Assembly (NCBI GenBank): GCA_020636215.1
Contig: JACJYG010000006.1
Location: 1,054,001 to 1,118,000 of the forward strand
DNA length: 64,000 nt
Direction of reading: 5' to 3'
DNA from: Lewinellaceae bacterium
Lineage (GTDB): Bacteria; Bacteroidota; Bacteroidia; Chitinophagales; Saprospiraceae
Shown: one piece after another, positions 8,704 to 17,757 of the stretch
How the letters are laid out: each line of letters opens with the position of its first letter
Numbering within the stretch: the first letter of the stretch is position 1
Program-made: the position numbers and the translations under genes
Notes under the pieces: model-generated
Databases searched by the model: none
The model's input: the letters and a program-made list of their open reading frames with translations, nothing else
What the model was told of the DNA's origin: nothing

Positions 8704-8871
8704 TTAATAGAAATAGGTTTTCAGCCAGGCCCACCAATCGAGGCGGTTTTTGAATACCCAAACGGCCATGCCCAGGCTGAGAAAAATGAAAATGATGCGG
8801 GTGTTGCGTACGGTATAGTCGAAACGCTCCCGGCGGCTTTTGTATCCTCTTTTGCGGCTTTGATATCCCAT
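8704..8871 (-). CDS. Small basic membrane protein, 55 residues
   Basis: ATG at 8871, stop at 8704. The first 25 residues are Arg/Lys/Tyr-rich (SRKRGYKSRRERFDYTV). One transmembrane helix follows (about 26-40, IIFIFLSLGMAVWVF) and then a Trp-rich tail (LDWWAWLKTYFY). A positive N-terminus before a single helix predicts a cytoplasmic N-terminus. It lies 30 bp downstream of rsgA on the same strand and is probably co-transcribed with it. No family was recognised. Confidence 0.65.
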   Translation of the reverse strand: MGYQSRKRGYKSRRERFDYTVRNTRIIFIFLSLGMAVWVFKNRLDWWAWLKTYFY

Positions 8872-8901
8872 GGACTTGCACTTGCAATATAACGAATAAG
8901 C

Positions 8902-9855
8902 TCAATATTCCTCGCTCAGCCGTTCCCAGTAATTCTGGTCTTCCACTTCCTCCAGCAATGCGAGATAATTCATATAACGGAGATCACTGATCGTTCCCTC
9001 TTCGATGGCTGCCTTGACTGCACAGCCCGGCTCATTGCGATGCAGGCAATTGCCGCCAAACTTGCAGTCTTCCGAGTGTTCGAAGAACTCGCGGAAATTG
9101 TGCGCTACATCCATCGGTTCCAGGTGGTTGAACGACAAGGTTTTGATACCCGGCGTATCGATGATAGCGCCGCCGAAGTCGAGCGGATGCATTTCGGCGA
9201 AGGTGGTCGTATGCTGGCCTTTGCCGGAGTAGTCGCTCAACTCACCGGTACGGAGTTCCAGGTGGGGCTGCAGGGCAACCGCCAGGGTAGACTTACCAAC
9301 GCCGGACTGCCCGGCGATGAGGGTCACTTTATCCCGCAGCAATTCGCGCAGCTCAGCTATGCCTTGTTGCGTCGTAGCAGAAACCAGCAGGACGGTGTAG
9401 CCAATATTCTGGTAAATATCTCTCAGGTATTCAAAAACAGCCAATTCGTCTTCACCGTAGAGGTCCGCTTTGTTAAAAACGATAAGGGCGGGTATTTCAT
9501 AGGGTTCCGTCATCAGCAGGAAGCGGTCGATAAAGCCCTGCTTGAGGTTGGGTTCGACAATAGTGACGATAACCATAGCCTGGTCGACGTTGCTGGCCAG
9601 CAGGTGCAGGTCGTGCTTGCGGCGAGGAGATTGCCGCACGACATAGTTGCGGCGCGGCAGTATGGTTTTAATGGTCGCCGTTTCATCCTTCTCATCAATC
9701 TCCACTTCAACCTTATCGCCTACAGCCACAGGGTTGGTAATGCGTTTACCATCGAGGCGAAACTTGCCCACGATCCTGCTGTTGACCACCTGGCCATCCT
9801 CCAGCCTTACCTGATACCAACTGCCCGTTGATTTTATGACGGTTCCTTTTTCCAA
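8902..9855 (-). CDS. rsgA: Ribosome small-subunit-dependent GTPase A
   Basis: RsgA is a circularly permuted GTPase acting in late 30S subunit maturation. An N-terminal OB fold opens with GTVIKSTGSWYQV. The GTPase motifs come in the order NKAD (G4), then the P loop GQSGVGKST (G1), then DTPG (G3). A zinc site CKFGGNCLHRNEPGC is near the end. The frame stays open up to an ATG at 10122, but that extension has no RsgA character and lies upstream of a TAACTTTG promoter-like box. TTG at 9855 (protein of 317 residues, the usual length) is therefore preferred. Confidence 0.93.
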   Translation of the reverse strand: MEKGTVIKSTGSWYQVRLEDGQVVNSRIVGKFRLDGKRITNPVAVGDKVEVEIDEKDETATIKTILPRRNYVVRQSPRRKHDLHLLASNVDQAMVIVTIVEPNLKQGFIDRFLLMTEPYEIPALIVFNKADLYGEDELAVFEYLRDIYQNIGYTVLLVSATTQQGIAELRELLRDKVTLIAGQSGVGKSTLAVALQPHLELRTGELSDYSGKGQHTTTFAEMHPLDFGGAIIDTPGIKTLSFNHLEPMDVAHNFREFFEHSEDCKFGGNCLHRNEPGCAVKAAIEEGTISDLRYMNYLALLEEVEDQNYWERLSEEY

Positions 9856-9900
9856 AATCTCGTTTATTTTTGCCCGGGCCCTATCGGATGAGCCGGCGCG

Positions 9901-9908
9901 CAAAGTTA
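9901..9908 (-). promoter_or_regulatory. Bacteroidota -7 box for rsgA
   Basis: TAACTTTG on the minus strand matches the Bacteroidota -7 consensus TAnnTTTG. It lies about 46 bp upstream of the proposed TTG start. A clear -33 TTG was not seen at the usual distance. Confidence 0.45.
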
Positions 9909-10130
9909 AGTTTATTTCCCGGCATGAATAACCGGACGGGCAGTACAACGCAAAAAGGGGCGCCACCGTTCCCTGTCCCCTGCATTGAGTTATTGGGGTC
10001 TCTTGCGAGGGCAATCTTCCGGAGTTTCCCCGGGAATAACCAAGGCGAAAGGCCGATATGTAAAAAGAGCCTTCTGGGATAAGAAACCAGTGTTTAATAT
10101 TCTTCAATGTGCTGAAAATCAAAACTTGCC

Positions 10131-10448
10131 CTACTCCTTTGTTAAATCAAGTAAAAGCTTCCTTAAGCTTGAAAGTTGATCTTCAATATTCTCAATACTC
10201 GTTTTTGATTTTTCATTTACGCTATAGTCGTATTGCCAGAAAGGGTATTTAGCTCCTAAAAAATCAACTGTAATTTGGAAGCCAATATCTCCTGATATTA
10301 TTACACTGACTTTTTGATTCTTGTATTCCACATACCAAAAGGGGTCATGAAAGTTTTCCTGCTGAAGCTTATAATCCGGAAGATTTTCCTCAAAAAAACA
10401 CTTAATATATAATAGGTATTCATTTTCCTTTACCATAATGCTTCCCAT
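10131..10448 (-). CDS. AT-rich hypothetical protein, 105 residues
   Basis: A small acidic cytoplasmic protein with no signal peptide. It is rich in aromatic residues (DPFWYVEY, YPFWQYDYSV) and ends in a helical, Leu-rich tail. A second ATG at 10436 may be the true start. The gene is visibly more AT-rich than its neighbours. Size and composition resemble stand-alone immunity proteins of contact-dependent toxins, but no family was recognised and no toxin gene is nearby. Confidence 0.6.
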   Translation of the reverse strand: MGSIMVKENEYLLYIKCFFEENLPDYKLQQENFHDPFWYVEYKNQKVSVIISGDIGFQITVDFLGAKYPFWQYDYSVNEKSKTSIENIEDQLSSLRKLLLDLTKE

Positions 10449-10594
10449 AAATTTGCAAGTTGCATAAAATCCTGAACCCCTTCATTTATTACACCCGGCC
10501 AGCCGCTGCCGGGAAGCCAGGGCGGTATTGGTGTGCAGGGAAAGCGCCTGTTCGCCCACCTCCAGTTCTCCTGACAGTCGCCTGCCCGTACTGA

Positions 10595-10640
10595 CGTTCA
10601 GACGTGCCGACATGCGACGTGCTGACGTGCGACATGCAGA
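10595..10640. repeat. Short imperfect tandem repeat
   Basis: About three degenerate copies of a GACGTGC(T)GACATGC-like unit lie right after the stop of the GGGP synthase gene. No function is evident. Confidence 0.4.
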
Positions 10641-10641
10641 C

Positions 10642-11388
10642 CTACCCCCGCACCGCCGCCACCATTTCCCTCAGCAGGCCCGTATCGCGTTCTATGGCAT
10701 TACCCACAACAATCACATCCGCGCCGGCATTCGCAGCCCGCCCCGCCAGTTCCGGGGTGCGGATGCCCCCTCCCACGAGCAGAGGAAGAGAAATTTCCCG
10801 GCTGATCCGGCCGATCATTTCGGAAGAGACTGGCGTTTGGGCGCCGCTGCCGGCATCGAGGTAGATGGTGTGCAGGCCCAGCATGGCTCCCGCCATAGCG
10901 GTGGCCAGGGCGATGTCCGGTTTGTCGTTGGGGATGGGATTGGTATGGCTCATGTAGGACACCGTAGTCGGCACGCCGCCGTCGATGAGCAGGTAGCCGG
11001 TGCCGATGACTTCCAGCGGGCTGTGATACAGATAAGGGGCGCTGATAACCTGTTGCCCGATGAGCAGCTCGGGGTTACGGCCAGAGAGGAGCGAGAGGAA
11101 TAGCAGCGCGTCGGCCTGATGGTTGATCTGCAGGGGGCTGCCCGGGAAAAGGACCAGGGGTAAGCTGCTGGCTTTTCGCAGGTATTCCAGGCAGTACGTA
11201 AGGCGGTCGGCCAACACGAGGCTGCCGCCCAGGAAGAGCAAGTCAACCCCGGCGGACTCACTTTGGCGGGCCACCGATTCGAGCTGAGCATCGCTCGCCT
11301 TATCGGGGTCGACCAACAGCGCAAAGCGTTTTTGCCCCGTTTTTTTTCCCTCCTGCATCAGGTGGTAAATTTTTCCCAAGCCGGCCAT
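10642..11388 (-). CDS. Geranylgeranylglyceryl phosphate synthase family protein
   Basis: The protein has 248 residues and a TIM-barrel pattern of the GGGPS/PcrB family. LLVDPDKA stands near the N-terminus, then FLGGS, LFPGSP, GGGIRTPE (phosphate binding) and VVGNAIERD. The family joins sn-glycerol-1-phosphate to a polyprenyl diphosphate by an ether bond, the first step of archaeal-type lipids. Bacteroidota carry a bacterial group of this enzyme; the role of the product there is poorly settled. The gene follows two DUF3857 genes on the same strand with a 63-bp gap. Confidence 0.88.
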   Translation of the reverse strand: MAGLGKIYHLMQEGKKTGQKRFALLVDPDKASDAQLESVARQSESAGVDLLFLGGSLVLADRLTYCLEYLRKASSLPLVLFPGSPLQINHQADALLFLSLLSGRNPELLIGQQVISAPYLYHSPLEVIGTGYLLIDGGVPTTVSYMSHTNPIPNDKPDIALATAMAGAMLGLHTIYLDAGSGAQTPVSSEMIGRISREISLPLLVGGGIRTPELAGRAANAGADVIVVGNAIERDTGLLREMVAAVRG

Positions 11389-11451
11389 ATTCCTGTTTTG
11401 AAACGCGGGTAAATATAGCCAATATTCTCCGTCTGGATGAATACCCGCTCC

Positions 11452-13368
11452 TCAAGTCTTCTTCTCCACCAACACCAACATCGTTTTATCCGCTTTGCTA
11501 ACCTGTGCCAGGAAACTGCGGAAGGCTTCATATTGTTCAGCCGGCAGGCGGAAAGGGCGTCTCTGGAACCTTCGGATAAAGGTGGCCTTGCCGGGCTCCA
11601 GCACCACCTTCGCCTGATAGCTGGCATACTCCTCGTTCAGCTCGATGGCGCCTTCAGGCTGGCTCTCCACCTGGAAGTCATGGGGCAAGTCCAAAATGAT
11701 GGTGTCGATATGAGTGAAGCCTGACTGGACGACAACCGGGAAGCGGCGGTTGTCCATTTTTTTTGGCAGCCCCTCAAAAGGGTTGAGAAGGTTGAGGGGT
11801 ATAAAGAGCCGCTTACCGGCCCGGGAGGCGTAGCGCGGCATCTTGCCCTGCCATTCTAGAGTAGCTTCCGGCTTGTCCGGGTTGGCATTCACCTGCAGGC
11901 TTTCGAGATGGAGCGAAGGAAGGCTACTTTCCTTCATAAACCATTTTTCGAGATCCTCCCTGGAAAGCCAGGCGGCGGCAGAGCGATAGCCCTCATGTTC
12001 GGCCCCACTGGCCTGCAAAACCGAGCGGGCCGAGGCGCTGCCATCTGCGTTGACCTTGATTTCCGTTCGGCTGATGGCCCGGTTGTCTTCCGCCCGGAGC
12101 GCGGGTGTATGGGCCAGTTTTCCGCCTTCTTCCGTGACCAGCAAGACGTTGCGGCCGCAGTTGCCGGCGCCAATGTATCCCGGCGGCAGATTGGTGCTGG
12201 TGCATTCCAGCCAGGTATCTTCATCCGGCACACAAAGGATTACGTGGTTGAAGAAAGGGCGGGTAAAATCCTCCTGCACCTCGTAAGGCAAGGCGCCATT
12301 TTTAATCAGAACCGGATAAGCCGTGATCCCCACTTCCCGGAGCAAGGCCTTCATGAAATTGCTCAGGGCCTTGCAATCACCGTACTTATTTTCCGCTACA
12401 TAAGTTGCGTCAAAAGGCTGCCAGCCGCCGATGCCGAGTTGCACGCTTACGTAGCGCATATTGCGCTGCAGGTACCGGTACAGTCGGGCGATCTTTTCGG
12501 AATTGGAAGTAGCATCCGCCGTCAGGGCCCGCACTTCAGCCGCCAGGGTGGGAGGGAGCTGATCGCGCCCCTGGTAGAGGCGGTTGACGAAAGCGCCGTA
12601 GGCTTGCCAGCTTGACATACTGCCTTCATTGCCTTCAATATTAAACCGTCCGGGGGCGGTTATTACCCGTGGCAGGATCTCATAGTCGGAGGGGCTGAAC
12701 GGCTCCTGCTCCACGGCTTTCAGCCCCCTGACGGACCAGTTGTAGGTAGTGGCGCCAGCGGCCTCCTGCACCTGTGGTTCCAGGTTAATATTCAATACCT
12801 GATAGTAAAGGGCAATATCTGTCGGCAGGGTAATAGACAGACGGGCCCTTTCTACACTTTGGGCATAATCCTGAATAGCCCAGTTGGGAAAGGTGACAAA
12901 ATACAAGCCCCTTACCGTCATCTCGTATTCAAAGGCCACCGTATAGGGGTATTGGCTGTGGTGGACTTCCAGCAATTTATAGCGGTCATCCTGGTAGATG
13001 GAAAAGCCATCTACCGCTGCGTAGTCTTTGATCTCATTCTTACCCACTTTCCGCACCTCTTGCCCGAAGGCATCGTAGAGGTGGGCTTCCAGACGCCGAA
13101 CCTTGGTGTCGGCATCATAAAAAACCACCACCTGATCCGCTTCGCTATTGTTGTTTAGTAGCGTCACTACTTTCCGGTAGGTGATAACCCCCTCCTTATC
13201 CGATTGGGCTACAAACTCCATGGATTCTTCCCGGACCACTTCATTGGCCCCGGCCCGCAGGCTGTCGGGGATAGTGAAGGCGGGGTAGGTTTGGGCGGTC
13301 AGGGCCCAGGGCGCCAGCAGGGCCAGTAAGGCTAACGTTTTATACAGGAATGCCATAAGTTGTCTCAT
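11452..13368 (-). CDS. DUF3857/transglutaminase-like secreted protein
   Basis: The protein has 638 residues: signal peptide (PWALTAQT), a beta-rich DUF3857 domain (about 45-230), a transglutaminase-like domain (about 270-420), and a C-terminal beta domain. The transglutaminase core keeps Cys in KYGDCKAL and His in FFNHVIL, followed by LECTS. The core could therefore be a cysteine protease or amidase, acting in the periplasm. Its start overlaps the stop of the upstream paralogue by four bases (ATGA), so the two are translationally coupled. The substrate is unknown. Confidence 0.85.
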   Translation of the reverse strand: MRQLMAFLYKTLALLALLAPWALTAQTYPAFTIPDSLRAGANEVVREESMEFVAQSDKEGVITYRKVVTLLNNNSEADQVVVFYDADTKVRRLEAHLYDAFGQEVRKVGKNEIKDYAAVDGFSIYQDDRYKLLEVHHSQYPYTVAFEYEMTVRGLYFVTFPNWAIQDYAQSVERARLSITLPTDIALYYQVLNINLEPQVQEAAGATTYNWSVRGLKAVEQEPFSPSDYEILPRVITAPGRFNIEGNEGSMSSWQAYGAFVNRLYQGRDQLPPTLAAEVRALTADATSNSEKIARLYRYLQRNMRYVSVQLGIGGWQPFDATYVAENKYGDCKALSNFMKALLREVGITAYPVLIKNGALPYEVQEDFTRPFFNHVILCVPDEDTWLECTSTNLPPGYIGAGNCGRNVLLVTEEGGKLAHTPALRAEDNRAISRTEIKVNADGSASARSVLQASGAEHEGYRSAAAWLSREDLEKWFMKESSLPSLHLESLQVNANPDKPEATLEWQGKMPRYASRAGKRLFIPLNLLNPFEGLPKKMDNRRFPVVVQSGFTHIDTIILDLPHDFQVESQPEGAIELNEEYASYQAKVVLEPGKATFIRRFQRRPFRLPAEQYEAFRSFLAQVSKADKTMLVLVEKKT

Positions 13369-15392
13369 ATCTGCTTTTTGAATACGATCTGCTCGTTCTG
13401 TTTCTCAAGCAGGATATCGAAAAAATTCTTGATGGTCGGATAATCCGCCGGTTCGAAATGTAGCTGTCGCAACGTTAGCCGGCAGATCACCCTTAACTTG
13501 TCCGGCCCCATTTCACTGATCAGGTATTCAAATTTTCCACCCTCATTGGGCAGGGTGATTTTTACGGATTCCGGCACTTCTTCTACGGCGTACCCTTCCG
13601 GAATATCCACAAAGAAAATGTTGTTCAGGTCGAAAGGATAGTTGATATCAACCGGGTAGTCCCGGGTTTGCAGTTTGAAAGGGTTTTCCTCGAAATCGGG
13701 CATCAGGATAGGATTGAAATAGATGAAATCTCCAACCACCTGGGCGCCGGCCGGCACATCGGCTTGAAAGGACAGGCTGACCGGTTCGCTGAGGTCGGTT
13801 GCTCCTTTGAAGGACAGGCTCTGCACTTCTGTATCCGGGAAGTGTTTCTGCCAATCCTCCCGCACAAAAGCGCATTCCTTGTCGTCGAGTATCTGTTGCC
13901 GGTAGCTGACGGCGTAGTACCCTTCGTGTTTTTCCTGAACCTCGGAGTGGACCGCTCCTTGGCCATCGATTGCGATCTTGAACATACGGGCGGACTTAGA
14001 CATCGGCGGCGTCAGTTCAATCCATTGGGGGTTGGCGGGGTTAACTATCCAGCCCATTCCGTTCAGACTGCTGGTGCGGGGGATGCCGGCGGGGCGGGCA
14101 TGGCTGCCCAGGTCGAACAATTGAGCCTGGCCGTCGATGTCGGCGATGACGGCAACATGGTTGAACTGATTGAGGATGGGGTACAGTTCCAGCATTTTTC
14201 CGTGGCCTCGGGTGCTCACCAACAGCGGGTAACATTCCACATCCAGGGCGGTCAGAGCCGCCAGCAACAGCAGGTTGAGCTCTCCGCTGGAACCTTTGCG
14301 CCGTTTCAGGCAATCATCCACATCCTCGCCGGCCAGGAAACTGTAATCCTCATCCCATTCCATGATCTTGGCCAGGTGGGCATAGGCTAGCTTCGCTTTT
14401 TCTGCTTTAGTAGCAGCGCCGGCCAACACCGGTTCCAGTTCCTCCATCACTGCCCGCTGGAACCGGCTTTTGGTGAACTGCTGCCCGAAATGCTCGTGCT
14501 CCATCAGTTCTTTGGCCACAGTCGGCCAATCAGATAGAACAGGATTATATCCGCTACCGGGATATTGGACAGACCGAAGCTGGAAACGCAGGCGCGCCAG
14601 ATAATCATCCATCGTCGTGACATAGGATTCTTCCTTCATGGCCGGCACGTCTTTCATGGCAAAGCGGTAAGCATTGACACGGGCCTGAACCAGGTCGATG
14701 CCACGCTGCTGGTTGCCGAAAGCGTCCGACTGCACCACATTCGGCACCCGGATGCTTTCCGTGCGCTGGTCTGTTTCTGAGACATCATAATTGCGGCCCT
14801 GATTGAGGAAAATATAGTCGTACCATTCCGGTATTTTGAGCCGCAGCTCACTGTAGAGGGTAGGGATCTCCCTTTGGAAGTACCACTCCCGGAGGCTGAA
14901 ATAATACTCTGACGTCAGGTTGTATTGGTACTCCAGCACGGCGCCTTCCTCCAGGCGGGGGAAGGTGAATTTCATCCGGGCCCAGTCATCACTGACTTTT
15001 TCTTCAAATATATCACTCTTGTCCAGGTCGAAGGTTTCCCCATTGGGCGTAATGGTATGGGCTTTGAAGCCCGTGATCTTTTCCCCGTCTTCATAGTAGC
15101 CAATGCTTACGTCCCCATAATCGAAACCACTGCGCTTCAGTATTTTTATGCGGCGATGATGTTCCAGCACGTACTTCAGTTTGCCGTCGCCGAGGTCGAA
15201 GTAGATGTTGCCATAATCGGCCAGTACAAGTGCGGCGGCGGAAGTGTCCGCCTCGTAAGTGGCCATTTTCAGTTCTTCCGCCGGTACTTTCCCCCATTTG
15301 ATGGGTTCTTTCTGGGCCTGGGCATCAGAAGAAAACAAGAGGAACAATAGGGCCATCAGGGCGCCTGCCATGGACAATGGGCTTAACTTCAT
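13365..15392 (-). CDS. DUF3857 protein with degenerate transglutaminase core
   Basis: The protein has 675 residues, with a signal peptide (LLFLLFSSDAQAQ) and the same domain order as the gene that follows it. In the core the expected catalytic Cys is replaced: the segment reads RRKGSSGELN. His (FNHVAV) and Asp (LFDLG) remain, so this copy may be a binding partner rather than an enzyme. It is coupled by a 4-bp overlap to the paralogue that retains the Cys. Related pairs occur often in Bacteroidota; their role is not established. Confidence 0.85.
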   Translation of the reverse strand: MKLSPLSMAGALMALLFLLFSSDAQAQKEPIKWGKVPAEELKMATYEADTSAAALVLADYGNIYFDLGDGKLKYVLEHHRRIKILKRSGFDYGDVSIGYYEDGEKITGFKAHTITPNGETFDLDKSDIFEEKVSDDWARMKFTFPRLEEGAVLEYQYNLTSEYYFSLREWYFQREIPTLYSELRLKIPEWYDYIFLNQGRNYDVSETDQRTESIRVPNVVQSDAFGNQQRGIDLVQARVNAYRFAMKDVPAMKEESYVTTMDDYLARLRFQLRSVQYPGSGYNPVLSDWPTVAKELMEHEHFGQQFTKSRFQRAVMEELEPVLAGAATKAEKAKLAYAHLAKIMEWDEDYSFLAGEDVDDCLKRRKGSSGELNLLLLAALTALDVECYPLLVSTRGHGKMLELYPILNQFNHVAVIADIDGQAQLFDLGSHARPAGIPRTSSLNGMGWIVNPANPQWIELTPPMSKSARMFKIAIDGQGAVHSEVQEKHEGYYAVSYRQQILDDKECAFVREDWQKHFPDTEVQSLSFKGATDLSEPVSLSFQADVPAGAQVVGDFIYFNPILMPDFEENPFKLQTRDYPVDINYPFDLNNIFFVDIPEGYAVEEVPESVKITLPNEGGKFEYLISEMGPDKLRVICRLTLRQLHFEPADYPTIKNFFDILLEKQNEQIVFKKQI

Positions 15393-15709
15393 GTCACGTT
15401 TTGTTTATAGTTTTAAAAAAACGAAATTTTTCATTCAATTTCCCCAACGACACCATTCCCCACGCATAATGCGGCTGAACCTGAGCGGTTCGCCCGGCAG
15501 GTAATATTATCGAAACCACAATAGGCAGCAGAGGATAATGGAGCGCGGTTTATTCTTCATGATCATTTGGGGCCACCAGCAACAATGTGGCCTTCAAATA
15601 TATAAAACAGCCTGTTTAATCGCAAATGGAATCCTCAGGGCTGGCGGGGGCAAAATTTTTTCCATTTCCTTCCCGTTAACACTCCGGCATCAAAACACAT
15701 GCTTTTTCA
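15393..15709. other. Divergent intergenic region, 317 bp
   Basis: This gap separates the DUF3857 operon (minus) from a small lipoprotein gene (plus). It must hold both promoters. I see no clear TAnnTTTG/TTTG pair, repeat or small gene in it. Confidence 0.5.
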
Positions 15710-16120
15710 ATGAAAAAACTACGCTTTATCCTTTTGGCGGCAATTTTATCCCTTCTGGCCGGCTGTTCTTCCAATCCCTGCGGTAACGACAAGGACAGTT
15801 TTCTCAACAACTATTACCGCCTGGTTGAAGAGGCTACCAAGGCCAACCTGCCCGTTTCAGATAGCCGTTGGGAGAAATACGACGAACGCTTCCGCGCCTA
15901 CGTTGAGGAGTGTTATGACCTGTACGAAGCGGAACTCAGCGGACGGGAGAAACGCCGCTTCTGGACGCGTTCCCTGAAATACTATGCCCAGCGTTATGGG
16001 GATGGTATGGTTAAGGAATTGGGCAGCAAGGGAAACAAGGCTTCCCGCCGCATCCGAAAAGAAACCGAGTCTTTGTGGGGCAGGACGGAGAAGGCGCTGG
16101 AAGAGGTGCTGGGGGAGTGA
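15710..16120 (+). CDS. Small lipoprotein of unknown function
   Basis: The protein has 136 residues with a lipobox LLAGC (Cys19), so it is probably anchored in a membrane after signal peptidase II cleavage. The mature part is charged and helical with many Lys, Arg and Glu (EAELSGREKRRFWTR). Its length and helical pattern recall small Bacteroidota lipoproteins, but no family was identified. The gene stands alone on the plus strand. Confidence 0.7.
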   Translation: MKKLRFILLAAILSLLAGCSSNPCGNDKDSFLNNYYRLVEEATKANLPVSDSRWEKYDERFRAYVEECYDLYEAELSGREKRRFWTRSLKYYAQRYGDGMVKELGSKGNKASRRIRKETESLWGRTEKALEEVLGE

Positions 16121-16149
16121 GGGGTGTGCAGCTCTCAGCTCCCGAGGCG

Positions 16150-16608
16150 CTAGATTGCCCAGACAATCGGAAATAGGATCTCCAGTCCCAACAGGGCCCT
16201 GGACAGTTCGAATTTCCCTGGCAGGATCACAAACGGATGCACCCCCAGCTGGCGGGCGGTTTCCTCCGGAAGCCGGAAGGGAGATTCGATTTGAAAAGAT
16301 TCCCTGAAGTACCTGATACGAGTGCAATCCATCAGGTATTTATCCAGGACCGTGCACTTCAGAAGGCGTTTCCCCGGATCCAGATATTCGAATCTCGCCA
16401 CGCAATTGTTTTTCATTTGTAATTCCCTGGCTACAGTATACTGTCCCTCCAGTATTTCAACCCGGCAGATGCCCAGGTAGCGGCATTCCTGTTTGGGATT
16501 GCCCAGGGTTATCAGGAGCAAAACCGGAGGGAAAAAGACGAACCCCGGTTCGGCTTCCCATGTTTCTTTTTCCCAATTAAAGCTCTGATAAGTTTTCATA
16601 GCTTCCAA
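16150..16608 (-). CDS. Hypothetical protein, 152 residues
   Basis: No signal peptide is apparent. The central part is beta-rich, with hydrophobic patches (FVFFPPVLLLITLG near 25, ALLGLEILFPIVW at the end), but these are weak membrane candidates. The gene follows the 379-residue gene by 6 bp on the same strand and is probably the last gene of that run. The coding call rests on amino-acid composition and gene spacing. Confidence 0.5.
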   Translation of the reverse strand: MEAMKTYQSFNWEKETWEAEPGFVFFPPVLLLITLGNPKQECRYLGICRVEILEGQYTVARELQMKNNCVARFEYLDPGKRLLKCTVLDKYLMDCTRIRYFRESFQIESPFRLPEETARQLGVHPFVILPGKFELSRALLGLEILFPIVWAI

Positions 16609-16614
16609 AAGTGC

Positions 16615-17754
16615 TTAATCTGAAAAACCGTAGAGTAAGTCCTTCAATTTGGACCCTTTCAGTTCAGCAATATTATACGCTTCGTTAAAACGGTCGATGG
16701 AATATTGTACATCCTTTTTTAAATTGGAAAATTGAACCGGCAGTTGAGCCTTACACGCTTGTTCATTGGGGTAATTGGACAGAATGATCTCGAATTTCTG
16801 ATAATATTTAGTTCCCTGGGCAATGAAGTTGTTATACTTATTGATGAAGTCGATCAGGCGGTCTACCGCAAACTCCAGGTTAATTTGTTGTTTCAGTACG
16901 CGTGGATCATCCGGATTTTTTTTCATTTGTTCCTGAAGGTTTAGGATGTAGGAGCCCAGGGATTCATACACCGCTTCCCAGTCATCCTGTTTCCGGCAAA
17001 CATCGAGAGCCGTATGGTAATTAATCACCCCAACATAATCAGCGAATAACCCGATACAATCTTCCTTCAGGGAGACGTTGTTCTGTTTGAGGTATTCCGT
17101 TTCATAATAAATAGTAGACAGTTCTGAATACATCCTGGCCGTAAAATCCAGGATGCAGGAAACTTCGCTCAATTCCTTTTCGCGTTCAGCGGTATCTCCT
17201 CCTCCGATCAGTGAAGTAATGAGGGAGAAAGTGGTCGATAAATACGGATTCGAGTTTAGTATTCCCGGCAATTGAAGGGCGTTCTCCTTTTTAAGGCGCT
17301 TTTCCAATAATGATTTCGACCGCTGAAACTCCGGATACGCATTGGGGTTGGATAGTAACATGATATCCTGATAGGTTTGAAGCGTTGAAAAGTGATGGTC
17401 AAGCCCAAGCACTTTTTCATAAAGTAACCGCATTAGCTCAAGCCCTTTTTTGTATCGGATTTTGGTCAATTCAACCCCCAGGAAATCCTCAGCGAGCTTT
17501 TTTTGCTGCAATAGGTCCATTTTTCGGTTGAGTAATCGGATATAGGATTCCAATTCAAGCCCTTGCTGGGCAAAGGCGGTTTCGATAGAATGAAGTTCCT
17601 GGCAAATGGCGCGGTTTTGCGCTTCATAGGATGCCCACTGCTCCTGGATATCTTTTTCCAGCGTGTTCAGCACTTCAACAACAGAGAGGGTATCGGCGCA
17701 GGCTTCCGTAAAGAAGTGTAAAGAGCAGCATAATAAGAGGAAGCACCTTTTCAT
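16615..17754 (-). CDS. Secreted helical hypothetical protein
   Basis: The protein has 379 residues, with a signal peptide-like start (CFLLLCCSLHFFTEACA). The rest is almost wholly helical and rich in Leu, Glu, Lys and Tyr, with likely coiled-coil segments (about 25-110 and 255-300). No enzyme motif is visible. It begins 3 bp after the stop of the 156-residue gene, so the two are in one operon. A scaffold or periplasmic partner protein is possible but unproven. Confidence 0.65.
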   Translation of the reverse strand: MKRCFLLLCCSLHFFTEACADTLSVVEVLNTLEKDIQEQWASYEAQNRAICQELHSIETAFAQQGLELESYIRLLNRKMDLLQQKKLAEDFLGVELTKIRYKKGLELMRLLYEKVLGLDHHFSTLQTYQDIMLLSNPNAYPEFQRSKSLLEKRLKKENALQLPGILNSNPYLSTTFSLITSLIGGGDTAEREKELSEVSCILDFTARMYSELSTIYYETEYLKQNNVSLKEDCIGLFADYVGVINYHTALDVCRKQDDWEAVYESLGSYILNLQEQMKKNPDDPRVLKQQINLEFAVDRLIDFINKYNNFIAQGTKYYQKFEIILSNYPNEQACKAQLPVQFSNLKKDVQYSIDRFNEAYNIAELKGSKLKDLLYGFSD

Positions 17755-17757
17755 GGT

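Noticed and set aside
8485..8892. Open frame of 135 codons on the plus strand
   Set aside because: It is antisense to the more convincing 55-residue membrane protein and has no protein-like pattern.
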